From Sphingomonas echinoides ATCC 14820 (GTDB taxonomy: Bacteria > Pseudomonadota > Alphaproteobacteria > Sphingomonadales > Sphingomonadaceae): a stretch of 61,901 nt of DNA. Below the pieces are notes generated by a model. It saw only the letters and a list, made by a program, of their open reading frames with translations, did not search any database and was not told the DNA's origin. Shown piece by piece: positions 32,262-40,941 of this stretch (its first letter is position 1; each line of letters opens with the position of its first letter). The stretch spans positions 3,933,651 through 3,995,551 of the forward strand of contig NZ_JH584235.1 of NCBI RefSeq assembly GCF_000241465.1, given 5' to 3'. The position numbers were made by a program, and so were the translations under genes.

Positions 32262-32690
32262 ATGCCTAGCGGTCCTGCCTATGCCGTGATCGATCGCCAC
32301 CCGACGCGCGATCACTTTTCCATTTCCGATTTGTCGGCCGAATTCGGCGTGACCGCGCGGGCTTTGCGCTTTTACGAGGATGAGGGGCTGATCGCGCCCG
32401 AGCGGCGCGGCACCTCCCGCATCTATTCGCAGCGCGACCGCGCGCGGCTAGCCTGGATTTTGCGGGGCAAGCGCGTTGGCTTCAGTCTCGGCGAGATTCG
32501 CGAGATGATCGACCTGTATGACATTGGCGATGGTCGTCAGGTTCAGAAAGCCACCACCATCGCGCGTTGCCGCGAGCGCATGGCGCTGCTCCAGTCACAA
32601 AAACACGATATCGATGCGGCGATTACCGAACTTGCCGACTTCGTCACCCTGCTTGAAACCAATGGCGCGCAAGGCCGCCTGAAGGACTAA
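32262..32690 (+). CDS. MerR family transcriptional regulator
   Basis: 142 aa from ATG 32262. Winged helix-turn-helix with ISDLSAEFGVTARALRFYED then EGLIAPER (about residues 20-50) and SRIYSQRDRARLAWILRGKR; the C-terminal coiled dimerisation helix follows. No metal-ligand Cys pattern, so a small-molecule or acyl-CoA effector is more likely than a metal. It is 6 bp upstream of an acyl-CoA dehydrogenase gene and probably controls it and itself via the dyad at 32227-32248. Confidence 0.9.
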   Translation: MPSGPAYAVIDRHPTRDHFSISDLSAEFGVTARALRFYEDEGLIAPERRGTSRIYSQRDRARLAWILRGKRVGFSLGEIREMIDLYDIGDGRQVQKATTIARCRERMALLQSQKHDIDAAITELADFVTLLETNGAQGRLKD

Positions 32691-32696
32691 AACCCC

Positions 32697-34499
32697 ATGC
32701 CGAAATATACGCCCCCCGTTCGCGACGTCCGCTTCGTGCTCGATCATGTGGTCGGCTTGTCGGCGCATGCCAATCTTGCCGGTTTCCAGAATGCGACCCC
32801 TGATGTGGTCGATGCGGTGCTGGATGAAGGCGGCAAGTTCGTCGCCGAAGTGCTGTTCCCGCTCAACCATTCGGGCGACCAGGAAGGCTGCACCCGGCAT
32901 GAGGATGGTTCGGTCACCACGCCCAAGGGTTTCAAGGAAGCCTATGACGCGTTCGTCGAATCCGGCTGGGGCACGCTCAGCGCGCCGGAGGAGTTTGGCG
33001 GGCAGGCGATGCCGCATGTGGTGTCGACCGCGTTTCAGGAGTTCATGATCTCCTCGAACATGGCCTTTGCCATGTATCCCGGGCTGACCCACGGCGCGAT
33101 CGCCGCGCTGCTGGTCAAGGGATCGGACGAGCAGAAGGCCAAGTACGTCCCCAATATGGTCAGCGGCAAATGGGGCGGGACGATGAACCTGACCGAGCCG
33201 CAATGCGGCACCGATCTGGGCCTGATCCGCACCCGCGCCGAGCCGCAGGCGGACGGCTCCTATGCCATTACCGGCACCAAGATCTTCATTTCGTCGGGCG
33301 AGCATGACCTGACCGAGAACATCATCCATCTCGTGTTGGCCAAGACGCCCGGCGCGCCGGAGAGCTCGAAGGGCATTTCGCTGTTCGTGGTGCCCAAGTT
33401 CCTGGTCAACGCCGATGGCAGCCTCGGCGCGCGCAACGCCGTTACCTGCGGCTCGATCGAGCACAAGATGGGCATTCACGCCAATTCGACCTGCGTGATG
33501 AACTATGACGGCGCGACCGGCTGGCTGGTCGGCGAGGAGATGAAGGGCCTAGCCGCGATGTTCATCATGATGAACGCGGCGCGGCTTGGCGTTGGCTTGC
33601 AGGGACTCGCGGTCGCCGAAGTCGCGTACCAGAACGCCGTGCAATATGCGCAGGACCGCCGCCAGGGCCGCGCGCTGACCGGCCCGAAGGAGCCGAACGA
33701 AAAGGCCGATACGCTGTTCGTCCACCCCGACATCCGCCGGATGCTGATGGAAGCCAAGGCGCTGACCGAGGGCTTGCGGGCTTTGTGCCTGTGGGGCGCG
33801 CTGCAGGTCGATCTCGAACATGCCGCCGCGACCGAGGAAGAGCGTCAGCTCGCCGCCGATCTGATCGGGCTGCTGACCCCGGTGATCAAGGGCTATGGCA
33901 CCGACAAGGGCTATGACATCGCCACCAACGCGCAGCAGGTTTATGGCGGCCATGGCTACATCGCCGAATGGGGCATGGAGCAATATGTCCGCGATGCGCG
34001 GATCGCGATGATCTACGAAGGCACCAATGGCGTGCAGGCGATGGATCTGGTCGGCCGCAAGCTCGCGCAGAACGGTGGCCGCGCGGTGCAGGCGTTCTTC
34101 AAGGTCGTCGCCGATGACGTTGCTGCGGGCAAGGCCGATCCGGCGACCGCCGATTTCGCGACTCGCCTCGAAAAGGCCAATGGCGAACTGCAGGCGGCGA
34201 CGATGTGGTTTATGCAGAACGGCATGCAGAACCCCGACAATGTCGGCGCGGGTGCGCACAGCTACATGCACATCATGGGCATTGTCGGCCTGGGCGTGAT
34301 GTGGCTGCGCATGGCGACCGCCGCGACCAAGCTGAAGGCGGCAGGTGAGGGCGATGCCGCCTTCCTCGATGCCAAGCTGATGACCGCGCGCTATTTCGCC
34401 GAACGCATCATGCCCGAAGCGGGCGCGCTGCGCCGCAAGATCGAGGCCGGTGCGGAAGCGCTGATGGCACTCCCGCCCGAAATGTTCGAAGCGGCGTGA
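32697..34499 (+). CDS. Acyl-CoA dehydrogenase, long (about 600 aa) DmdC/FadE-like form
   Basis: 600 aa FAD enzyme. The N-terminal segment YTPPVRDVRFVLDHVVGL is typical of this long subfamily; core motifs MNLTEPQCGTDLGLIRTRAE, KIFISSGEHDL, and catalytic-region QVYGGHGYIAEWGMEQYVRD then ARIAMIYEGTNGVQAMDLVG. The C-terminal extra domain ends with alanine-rich helices. Family members include 3-methylmercaptopropionyl-CoA dehydrogenase (DmdC) and fatty acyl-CoA dehydrogenases; the substrate is not decided by sequence. Co-transcribed with the MerR regulator. Confidence 0.92.
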   Translation: MPKYTPPVRDVRFVLDHVVGLSAHANLAGFQNATPDVVDAVLDEGGKFVAEVLFPLNHSGDQEGCTRHEDGSVTTPKGFKEAYDAFVESGWGTLSAPEEFGGQAMPHVVSTAFQEFMISSNMAFAMYPGLTHGAIAALLVKGSDEQKAKYVPNMVSGKWGGTMNLTEPQCGTDLGLIRTRAEPQADGSYAITGTKIFISSGEHDLTENIIHLVLAKTPGAPESSKGISLFVVPKFLVNADGSLGARNAVTCGSIEHKMGIHANSTCVMNYDGATGWLVGEEMKGLAAMFIMMNAARLGVGLQGLAVAEVAYQNAVQYAQDRRQGRALTGPKEPNEKADTLFVHPDIRRMLMEAKALTEGLRALCLWGALQVDLEHAAATEEERQLAADLIGLLTPVIKGYGTDKGYDIATNAQQVYGGHGYIAEWGMEQYVRDARIAMIYEGTNGVQAMDLVGRKLAQNGGRAVQAFFKVVADDVAAGKADPATADFATRLEKANGELQAATMWFMQNGMQNPDNVGAGAHSYMHIMGIVGLGVMWLRMATAATKLKAAGEGDAAFLDAKLMTARYFAERIMPEAGALRRKIEAGAEALMALPPEMFEAA

Positions 34500-34589
34500 A
34501 GTCTTGGGGGGCGGCGATCGCTCCCCATCTGACCCTGTGCGATCGTTCGGCTCGATCCGGAGAGCACGATCGATCTCAGACAGGCATGA

Positions 34590-35450
34590 TCAGCGCATAT
34601 CGGCCATGAACGGATACCATTCGCGCCAATGCTCCTTGAGCGCGTCCCCCTCGATACGTTTGAATTCCATTCGGTAATAATGGATCGCGGCGCGGCCGGT
34701 ATTCCGTACCGGAAGAGCCACCCCAGCATCCAGCGTCATGCAGCGCGGCATTGTCATGCCTGTCGGGGGAAGCGATCGTCCTGCAGCGGGGCCAGCGACG
34801 GTATCGAGCGCGTCGAACGCCGCTTTCGTGTCGAAGGCCAGAATTGACGGGTAGCGGATCGGGGAGGCGCTCCCGCTGCGGCCGGGCGGCAGCGAAACCT
34901 CGAACAGACGGATGACATCGTCTTCGAACAGTTTCTTTTCCACCATCGACCGGTGCTGGGTCACCGGATGGCCTTGCCGGTCTTCATCCAGGCGGAGGAA
35001 CTCGATGCGATAGAAATGCTGCGGAGCGACGCCGTGGTTGACCGGTCGATGCGGCGCTTGTGGGTCGGCGGCAGTACACTCCAGCGAAGGCGTCCCTTTG
35101 GGTGGGGGCGCACTGTGCCAATGTTCGCCGTTTCGCCCGCCCGATGGTTCCAGATATTGGTCGCTTGGTCCGCCGCCCCCGAGCCGTGTCTGTCCCGAGG
35201 ATCGCGCGAAGATGGAGGGATATGGGTGACCGTGCATCTGCATCGGATAGCCAGGAGGGTTGGCGACTTCCATCAAGAGGATGTGATCGTCCGAATAGCG
35301 CACCCGGTGCACAGCGGGGGCGGCAACCTCCGCGTCGTAATCGGCAGAGAAGCCATATCCCCATTGGTTCGGCTGAAGCCGCTGCGCGGCTGCGGCGGTG
35401 GCGGCGATGCTGCCAAGGGCCAGCAGGCTGATGTTTCGATTCCAGCGCAT
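34590..35450 (-). CDS. Secreted protein with two cupin-like repeats
   Basis: 286 aa from ATG 35450 (GAGGAAAG upstream). Signal peptide about 1-22. Repeat 1 about 47-158 contains SDDHILLMEVANPPGYPMQM then HGHPYPSIFA and HFYRIEFLRLDED; repeat 2 about 169-286 contains EDDVIRLFEVSLPPG, RYPSILAF and HYYRMEFKRIEGD. The halves clearly align. The His residues of repeat 1 (HGHPYPSI) are lost in repeat 2 (SPIRYPSI), so only one half may bind metal. Function unknown; monocistronic. Confidence 0.8.
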   Translation of the reverse strand: MRWNRNISLLALGSIAATAAAAQRLQPNQWGYGFSADYDAEVAAPAVHRVRYSDDHILLMEVANPPGYPMQMHGHPYPSIFARSSGQTRLGGGGPSDQYLEPSGGRNGEHWHSAPPPKGTPSLECTAADPQAPHRPVNHGVAPQHFYRIEFLRLDEDRQGHPVTQHRSMVEKKLFEDDVIRLFEVSLPPGRSGSASPIRYPSILAFDTKAAFDALDTVAGPAAGRSLPPTGMTMPRCMTLDAGVALPVRNTGRAAIHYYRMEFKRIEGDALKEHWREWYPFMADMR

Positions 35451-35608
35451 CGCTTTCCTCTTGCCCCTGCGCGAATCGGCTTTCGGTGTTTTTACATCGA
35501 AGACGCGGCGGTTCCGATGCAGCATCGGCCGATATCCGATCGGAAACAACCCACGCTTTCCCCGTTCCCGGAGCCTTTGCCCGCGCGAACCGACGGCCGG
35601 TCCGTGCG

Positions 35609-36964
35609 TTAGCGTCCCTCGCCACTGCCCGCCGCAGTAACCGGCGGGGCCGTCGCGGCGGGCATTGGCTTGGCCACCGTTGCTTCGGGTTTGCGGCGCA
35701 CCCCGACCAAGCCGTCGAGCCGGGTCGGCTCCGGCGTGCGCGGCACTCCCGCTTGCGCGGTGGCGGCGGTTGGTTGCGCATCCTCGGTCCGCGCGGCGAG
35801 GCCTTGATTGGGCAGGAAGGTCTGCGCCTTCATGCATTGTGCGGCGGTCGCGCGTCGAAATTCGCTGCAATTCCACAGCGCCTTGTCATACCCATGCGCC
35901 CGGTCGCGCAGGTAGCTGAACGCCATGGAGGCGATCTGCGACGGTTGCAGGGGCAGGGTGGTGGCGGTCTTGGTCGGGTCGCTCCAGCCCATCACCTTGC
36001 AATAGGGGCGATCGGCGCATGCGCGCGCCGCGAGCTGGGCAAAGCCGTCGGGCGACAGCGTAGCGGGGTCAAGCGTCAGCAGGAAGCTGTTCGGGTCGCC
36101 GGGCAACGGGCGAGGGAGTGGCGCGGTGGCGGCGGCCGCGTCAACCGGGACGGCCCCCTCTGGTTTGGTCAAGGCATCGGTGCCGCGATGCGCTTCGGAA
36201 TAGCCGGCGAGCGCGGCGATGATGGGCTCGTCGGCCGAAACATGGCGATTGAACGCAGGCGGTGTGCCCCACCAACCGGTCCAGCGGAAAAACAGATGCG
36301 TGTTGACCGCGGCAATCTTGTCGAGGCTCGACTGCCAATACGGCACGACCCAGTTCGTGTGGTAATGCGTAGCATGGCCGACCGGCCGGAACACGGCCCC
36401 GTTCAGCGCTGCCGTCGCGACGGACCGCGCGCGTGCCCATTGCGCGTCTGTCCAATGATGCCGCACCAGCGCACCGTCACAGGTAAAGGTGAATTGGCAA
36501 CCGGTCGGTCGCTCGGCCCCCTGGAACACCACGCCGCAAATCGTCTTGGGAAAAGCGGGATGGCGAACGCGGTTGATGACGACTTGCGCCACCGCGCGCT
36601 GCCCGACCGGCTCGTCCCCTGCCTCATAGAGGACGGCCGCCGCCATGCAGTCGATCGCGCGGGCTTGCTGCGCCGGGTCGCCCGGCAGGCGGAAGGGGCG
36701 GGCAGCGGGGTTGGGACCCTGAACGAAGGGCACGCTGGCGTTGAATGCGCGCGCGTCGTCCGGATCGAGATCCTCAAAGGCTACGGGCTCGACCGCCGGG
36801 AGCTCTGCTTGCGGTACCACGCGCGCGGGCACGGGATGCAGGCTACGATGTCGTCCGACTGGCGGCGCGAAATGCACGATCAGCGCGGGTAGGAGGATCG
36901 CCAGTGTGGCGATCAGCAGCAGGACCGCGCGCAATGTGCGGCCAGGGCGCGAGGAAGGGAGCAT
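35609..36964 (-). CDS. Cell wall hydrolase, SleB/Hydrolase_2 domain
   Basis: 451 aa. TM/signal anchor about 12-32, then a region with DCMAAAVLYEAGDEPVGQRA then VAQVVINRVRHPAFP (glycosidase active-site Glu at YEAGDE) and ATHYHTNWVVPYW, which define the SleB-type peptidoglycan lytic domain. A long Pro/Ala-rich tail with RPYCKVMGW follows. Probably periplasmic and membrane-attached, acting in wall turnover. The gene stands alone; the 180 bp upstream (36965-37144) hold nothing I can identify. Confidence 0.88.
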   Translation of the reverse strand: MLPSSRPGRTLRAVLLLIATLAILLPALIVHFAPPVGRHRSLHPVPARVVPQAELPAVEPVAFEDLDPDDARAFNASVPFVQGPNPAARPFRLPGDPAQQARAIDCMAAAVLYEAGDEPVGQRAVAQVVINRVRHPAFPKTICGVVFQGAERPTGCQFTFTCDGALVRHHWTDAQWARARSVATAALNGAVFRPVGHATHYHTNWVVPYWQSSLDKIAAVNTHLFFRWTGWWGTPPAFNRHVSADEPIIAALAGYSEAHRGTDALTKPEGAVPVDAAAATAPLPRPLPGDPNSFLLTLDPATLSPDGFAQLAARACADRPYCKVMGWSDPTKTATTLPLQPSQIASMAFSYLRDRAHGYDKALWNCSEFRRATAAQCMKAQTFLPNQGLAARTEDAQPTAATAQAGVPRTPEPTRLDGLVGVRRKPEATVAKPMPAATAPPVTAAGSGEGR

Positions 36965-37144
36965 CTAGATCAAAGCGCTTTTTGTTGCGGGAGCAGGATC
37001 AGAACTGCTTCTGTCGAGCGATTGCCGGGGCCTTTACCCTAATTTGGCGCGAAACTGAAACCGCGTCAGGGGGCGGGGCAGGGCGTCTCGTTTCCGGACG
37101 CCAGTGCGCGGCCTTATGTCATGCCCTGCCGCTGGAATACGCTG

Positions 37145-37462
37145 CTAATTGGGCCAGACGCCAGTCGCCTCGCATAGATCCCATTGGTCGGCGGCATTGA
37201 GGTGACATGCTCTGTCGGCAGCACCGCATTGCTGAAACTTCGCCTGATATTGGCGATAGCAGCTTTTGGGCGTTGGCGCTGACGGGGTCACTGCCGCCAT
37301 TTGCGGGGCGCTGGAGGCGGCGGCCACGGCCAACATCGCGCGCGGGGCCGCTGCTACGACGCTCGCGGCGGTGGGCGCTTTGTCGCGTCGACCGGTGGCC
37401 GCCATCGAATAGAGCTGGAACAACGCCAGCAGCACGCTGACGAAAATCATCATTTTACGCAT
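37145..37462 (-). CDS. Small secreted/membrane-anchored Cys-containing protein
   Basis: 105 aa from ATG 37462. N-terminal hydrophobic helix KMMIFVSVLLALFQLYSMA, an Ala-rich linker, and a C-terminal module about 66-105 with four Cys (KSCYRQYQAKFQQCGAADRA, then CHLNAADQWDLCEATG). The spacing suggests two disulfides in the periplasm. The frame is open much further upstream but that part is Arg-rich and antisense to nothing conserved. Function unknown. Confidence 0.65.
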   Translation of the reverse strand: MRKMMIFVSVLLALFQLYSMAATGRRDKAPTAASVVAAAPRAMLAVAAASSAPQMAAVTPSAPTPKSCYRQYQAKFQQCGAADRACHLNAADQWDLCEATGVWPN

Positions 37463-37529
37463 AACAGGCCCCCGACGGACCCCCGCCCGTCGGAACGCCC
37501 TATACCGCAGAAAACCGGTTACTGCGACA

Positions 37530-38450
37530 TCAACCTTCGGGCAGGAAGTCGGGCACCGACAGATAGCGTTCGCCGGTGTCGTAGTTGAAACCGAGCACGC
37601 GCGAGCCCGCTGGAAGCTCGGGAAGCTTCTGCGCGATTGCCGCGAGCGTCGCACCCGAACTGATCCCGACCAGCATCCCTTCCTCGGCGGCGGCGCGGCG
37701 CGCCATCGCCTTGGCGTCGGCGGCCTCGACCTTGATCGCACCGTCAATCGACTGCGTGTGCAAATTGGCAGGCACGAAGCCCGCGCCGATGCCCTGGATC
37801 GGGTGCGGCCCCGGCGCACCGCCCGAAATGACGGGCGAGGCCGCTGGCTCGACGGCGTAAACCTTGAGGTTCGGCCATTCCTGCTTGAGCCGCTCGGCCA
37901 CGCCGGTGATGTGGCCGCCCGTGCCGACGCCGGTGATGATCACGTCGATCGGCGTCTCGCGGAAGTCGTTGAGGATCTCGATCGCAGTGGTGCGGGTGTG
38001 GATGTCGATATTGGCGGGGTTCTCGAACTGCTGCGGCATCCACGCCCCTGGCGTCTGCTCGACGAGTTCGAGCGCGCGCTCGATCGCGCCTTTCATGCCC
38101 TTTTCGCGCGGGGTCAGATCAAAGGTCGCGCCGTACGCCAGCATCAGGCGGCGGCGTTCGAGGCTCATGCTCTCGGGCATGACCAGCACCAGCTTATAGC
38201 CCTTCACCGCCGCGACCATCGCCAGGCCGACGCCGGTGTTGCCGCTGGTCGGCTCGATGATCGTGCCGCCGGGCTTGAGGTGGCCGTCCTTTTCGGCGGC
38301 CTCGATCATGGCGAGCGCGATGCGGTCCTTGATCGATCCGCCCGGATTGGAGCGTTCGGACTTGATCCAGACTTCGGCACCTGGAAACAGCTTCTGGACG
38401 CGGATGTGCGGGGTGTTGCCGATCGTGTCGAGGATCGTGTTGGCTTTCAT
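37530..38450 (-). CDS. cysK: Cysteine synthase A (O-acetylserine sulfhydrylase)
   Basis: 306 aa from ATG 38450. PLP-dependent condensation of O-acetylserine and sulfide to cysteine. SNPGGSIKDRIA carries the PLP Lys; PTSGNTGVGLAMVAA binds the substrate carboxylate; GVGTGGHITG holds the PLP phosphate; GISSGATLAAIA is near the C-terminus. The GGSIKDR form is also seen in CysM/CBS relatives, so strict CysK versus CysM assignment is less sure. The start overlaps the upstream MFS gene (ATGA). Confidence 0.92.
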   Translation of the reverse strand: MKANTILDTIGNTPHIRVQKLFPGAEVWIKSERSNPGGSIKDRIALAMIEAAEKDGHLKPGGTIIEPTSGNTGVGLAMVAAVKGYKLVLVMPESMSLERRRLMLAYGATFDLTPREKGMKGAIERALELVEQTPGAWMPQQFENPANIDIHTRTTAIEILNDFRETPIDVIITGVGTGGHITGVAERLKQEWPNLKVYAVEPAASPVISGGAPGPHPIQGIGAGFVPANLHTQSIDGAIKVEAADAKAMARRAAAEEGMLVGISSGATLAAIAQKLPELPAGSRVLGFNYDTGERYLSVPDFLPEG

Positions 38451-39730
38451 GGCGTGGCCTCCAGTTCGAGATCGCGGGAATCTTGCGGGCTTTTGGGCGG
38501 GTCGAAAGTCTTGGCGTTGCGGATGCTGGGGAAGAGATAGGTCCACAGGATCGTCACTACAATCGCGCCGCCGCCGCCGACCAGCACCGCGCCGACCGGC
38601 CCGAGCGCCGAGGCGAGGAAACCCGATTCGGCTTCGCCCAGTTCATTCGAGGCGGAGATGGTCAGCTGCGACACCGCGCCGACGCGGCCGCGCTTGTCGT
38701 CGGGTGTGTGCAGCGTGATCAGCGACTGGCGGATATAGACCGAGAACATGTCCGCCGCCCCCGCCACCGCCAGCGCGACAAGGCTCAGCGCCATGATCTG
38801 CGACAGGCCGAACACCACCGTGGCCGTCCCGTACACCAGCACCGCGCCGAGCATCTTGGGGCCGACATTGGTCTTGATCGGACGGAACGAGAAGAACAAG
38901 GCGACCACCGATGCACCGGCGGCGGGGGCAGAGGCGAGCAGGCTCAACCCCTGCGGCCCGACCTTCAGGATGTCGTGGGCGTAGATCGGCAGCAGCGCGC
39001 TGGTCCCGGCAAGAAACACGGCGAACAGATCGAGCGTAATCGCCCCCAGCACGAGTTTGTTCTGGCCGACATAGGCCAAGCCATCGATGATTTGGCGAAT
39101 CGGGTGCGCCTTGCTCGGCGTGGTCGGGCGCGGCACGGGGCCGATCGTGAACAGCGCCAGCAACGCGGTGAGGAACAGCGCCGTCGCCACCGCATAGGCC
39201 CCCCACGGAGCCGCCGCATAAGCGAAGCCACCGATCGCCGGCCCGATGATCGTGCCGATCTGCCACGAGATCGAGCTCAGCGCGATGGCGGTTGGCAACA
39301 CTTCGCGCGGCACCAGATTGGGGGCAAGCGCACCGAAAGCGGGCCCGGCAAAGGCGCGCCCGAGGCCGAGCAGCACCGCGATCGAGAACAGCACCGGCAG
39401 GGTCATACCCTCGGTGTAGGTCACCAAGGCTAACGTCAGCGCGCACAGCGCCTGCAGCGACACGGTGCAGCGCGTGATCAGACGCCGGTCGAATCGGTCA
39501 GCGACCCAGCCGGTGATCGGCGTCGTCACGAACAACGGAATGAACTGCAGCAGGCCGATCAGGCCAAGCTGTGCAGCGGCACCGGCGGGCGACATGGTCG
39601 TGCGGGCGATGGTATAGGTCTGCCAGCCGATGACGATGATCATCGCATTCTGCGCGATCGTCATCGAAAAGCGCGCCGCCCAATAGGCGCGGAACTGTGG
39701 GATGCGAAGGGGGTGGGATGCTGCGTCCAT
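38447..39730 (-). CDS. MFS transporter (EntS/MFS_3-like)
   Basis: 427 aa, about 12 hydrophobic helices. Motif A-type loop GWVADRFDRRLI at about 78-89, second-half loop DDKRGRVGAVSQLT at about 345-358. N-terminus LRIPQFRAYWAARFSMTIAQ is the usual MFS_3 opening. It overlaps cysK by 4 bp at its 3' end; this linkage might suggest export of cysteine or a related sulfur metabolite, but that is only contextual. Substrate unknown. Confidence 0.9.
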   Translation of the reverse strand: MDAASHPLRIPQFRAYWAARFSMTIAQNAMIIVIGWQTYTIARTTMSPAGAAAQLGLIGLLQFIPLFVTTPITGWVADRFDRRLITRCTVSLQALCALTLALVTYTEGMTLPVLFSIAVLLGLGRAFAGPAFGALAPNLVPREVLPTAIALSSISWQIGTIIGPAIGGFAYAAAPWGAYAVATALFLTALLALFTIGPVPRPTTPSKAHPIRQIIDGLAYVGQNKLVLGAITLDLFAVFLAGTSALLPIYAHDILKVGPQGLSLLASAPAAGASVVALFFSFRPIKTNVGPKMLGAVLVYGTATVVFGLSQIMALSLVALAVAGAADMFSVYIRQSLITLHTPDDKRGRVGAVSQLTISASNELGEAESGFLASALGPVGAVLVGGGGAIVVTILWTYLFPSIRNAKTFDPPKSPQDSRDLELEATP

Positions 39731-39826
39731 TGAATGTGGCCTTAAGCGCTGCGGCGCGCGCTGGGCAATCGTGGAGTTGCTTGGGACGCGGAAACTTCTG
39801 CTCGCGCGAAGGTTTTACGGAGGCGA

Positions 39827-39856
39827 TTGATAAACCCGCTGGATCGCGCCTATAGG
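39827..39856 (+). promoter_or_regulatory. Candidate sigma70 promoter of pdhAB
   Basis: TTGATA (39827-39832), 18-bp spacer, TATAGG (39851-39856). Both hexamers fit the consensus at 4 to 5 positions and lie 39 bases before the GTG start of pdhA. Confidence 0.5.
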
Positions 39857-39894
39857 CTCGCGTTCCTCTCCCCAGGTCATGAGGTCTTCCAGAC

Positions 39895-40941
39895 GTGGCA
39901 AAAGCTCCCGCCGCCGTAAAGGCACAACCCCCGGTGCCGAACCGCGAGCGCCCCGACGAGCCCCAATTGTACGAGGCTTCGACCGAAGAGCTGCTCGAAT
40001 TTTACAAGCAGATGCTGATGATTCGCCGCTTCGAAGAGAAAGCGGGCCAGCTGTACGGCTTGGGTTTCATCGGCGGCTTCTGCCATCTCTATATCGGCCA
40101 GGAAGCCGTTGCGGTCGGCCTGCAATCGGCGCTGGACGGTGAGAAGGACTCGGTCATCACCGGCTATCGCGATCATGGCCACATGCTCGCTTACGGCATC
40201 GATCCCAAGGTGATCATGGCCGAGCTGACCGGTCGCGGCGCGGGTATCTCGCGCGGCAAGGGCGGCTCGATGCACATGTTCTCGACCGAGAAGAAGTTCT
40301 ACGGCGGCCACGGCATCGTCGGCGCGCAGGTCTCGCTCGGCACGGGCCTCGCCTTCGCGCACAAATATAACGAGGATGGCGGCGTTGCAGTCGCTTACTT
40401 CGGTGACGGTGCCGCGAACCAGGGCCAGGTGTACGAATCATTTAACATGGCCGAGCTGTGGAAGCTCCCGATCATCTATGTGATCGAGAACAACCAGTAC
40501 GCCATGGGCACCAGCGTCAACCGCTCCTCGGCCGAGGACCAATTGTACAAGCGCGGCGAGAGCTTCCGCATCCCCGGCATTCAGGTCGACGGTATGGACG
40601 TGCTGGCGTGCCGCGGTGCCGCCGAGGAAGCGCTCGCCTGGGTGCGCGCGGGCAAGGGGCCGATCATCCTCGAGATGAAGACCTATCGCTATCGCGGGCA
40701 TTCCATGTCCGACCCCGCCAAATATCGCTCGCGCGACGAAGTGCAGGCGGTGCGCGACAAGTCCGATCCGATCGATCACGTCAAGAAGCTGCTCGACGCG
40801 CAAGGCGTCAAGGAAGACGCGCTGAAGGCGATCGAGCAGGAGATCCGCAAGATCGTCAACGAAGCGGCTGACTTCGCCGAACAGACGCCCGAACCCGATG
40901 CGTCTGAACTGTATACCGACGTTCTGGTGGAAACCTACTAA
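39895..40941 (+). CDS. pdhA: Pyruvate dehydrogenase E1 component, alpha subunit
   Basis: 348 aa, GTG start. ThDP-dependent decarboxylation of pyruvate in the PDH complex. Motifs: RRFEEKAGQLYGLGFIGGFC, SRGKGGSMHMFS, the ThDP/Mg motif GVAVAYFGDGAANQGQVYE, and phosphorylation-loop-like TYRYRGHSMSDPAKYRSR. Immediately followed by pdhB (stop and ATG overlap by 1 base). E2 and E3 genes are not adjacent. Confidence 0.97.
   Translation: MAKAPAAVKAQPPVPNRERPDEPQLYEASTEELLEFYKQMLMIRRFEEKAGQLYGLGFIGGFCHLYIGQEAVAVGLQSALDGEKDSVITGYRDHGHMLAYGIDPKVIMAELTGRGAGISRGKGGSMHMFSTEKKFYGGHGIVGAQVSLGTGLAFAHKYNEDGGVAVAYFGDGAANQGQVYESFNMAELWKLPIIYVIENNQYAMGTSVNRSSAEDQLYKRGESFRIPGIQVDGMDVLACRGAAEEALAWVRAGKGPIILEMKTYRYRGHSMSDPAKYRSRDEVQAVRDKSDPIDHVKKLLDAQGVKEDALKAIEQEIRKIVNEAADFAEQTPEPDASELYTDVLVETY

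Noticed and set aside
34505..34530. GC-rich inverted stretch after the acyl-CoA dehydrogenase as a terminator
   Set aside because: Pairing is short and interrupted, no U-tract; not strong enough to list.
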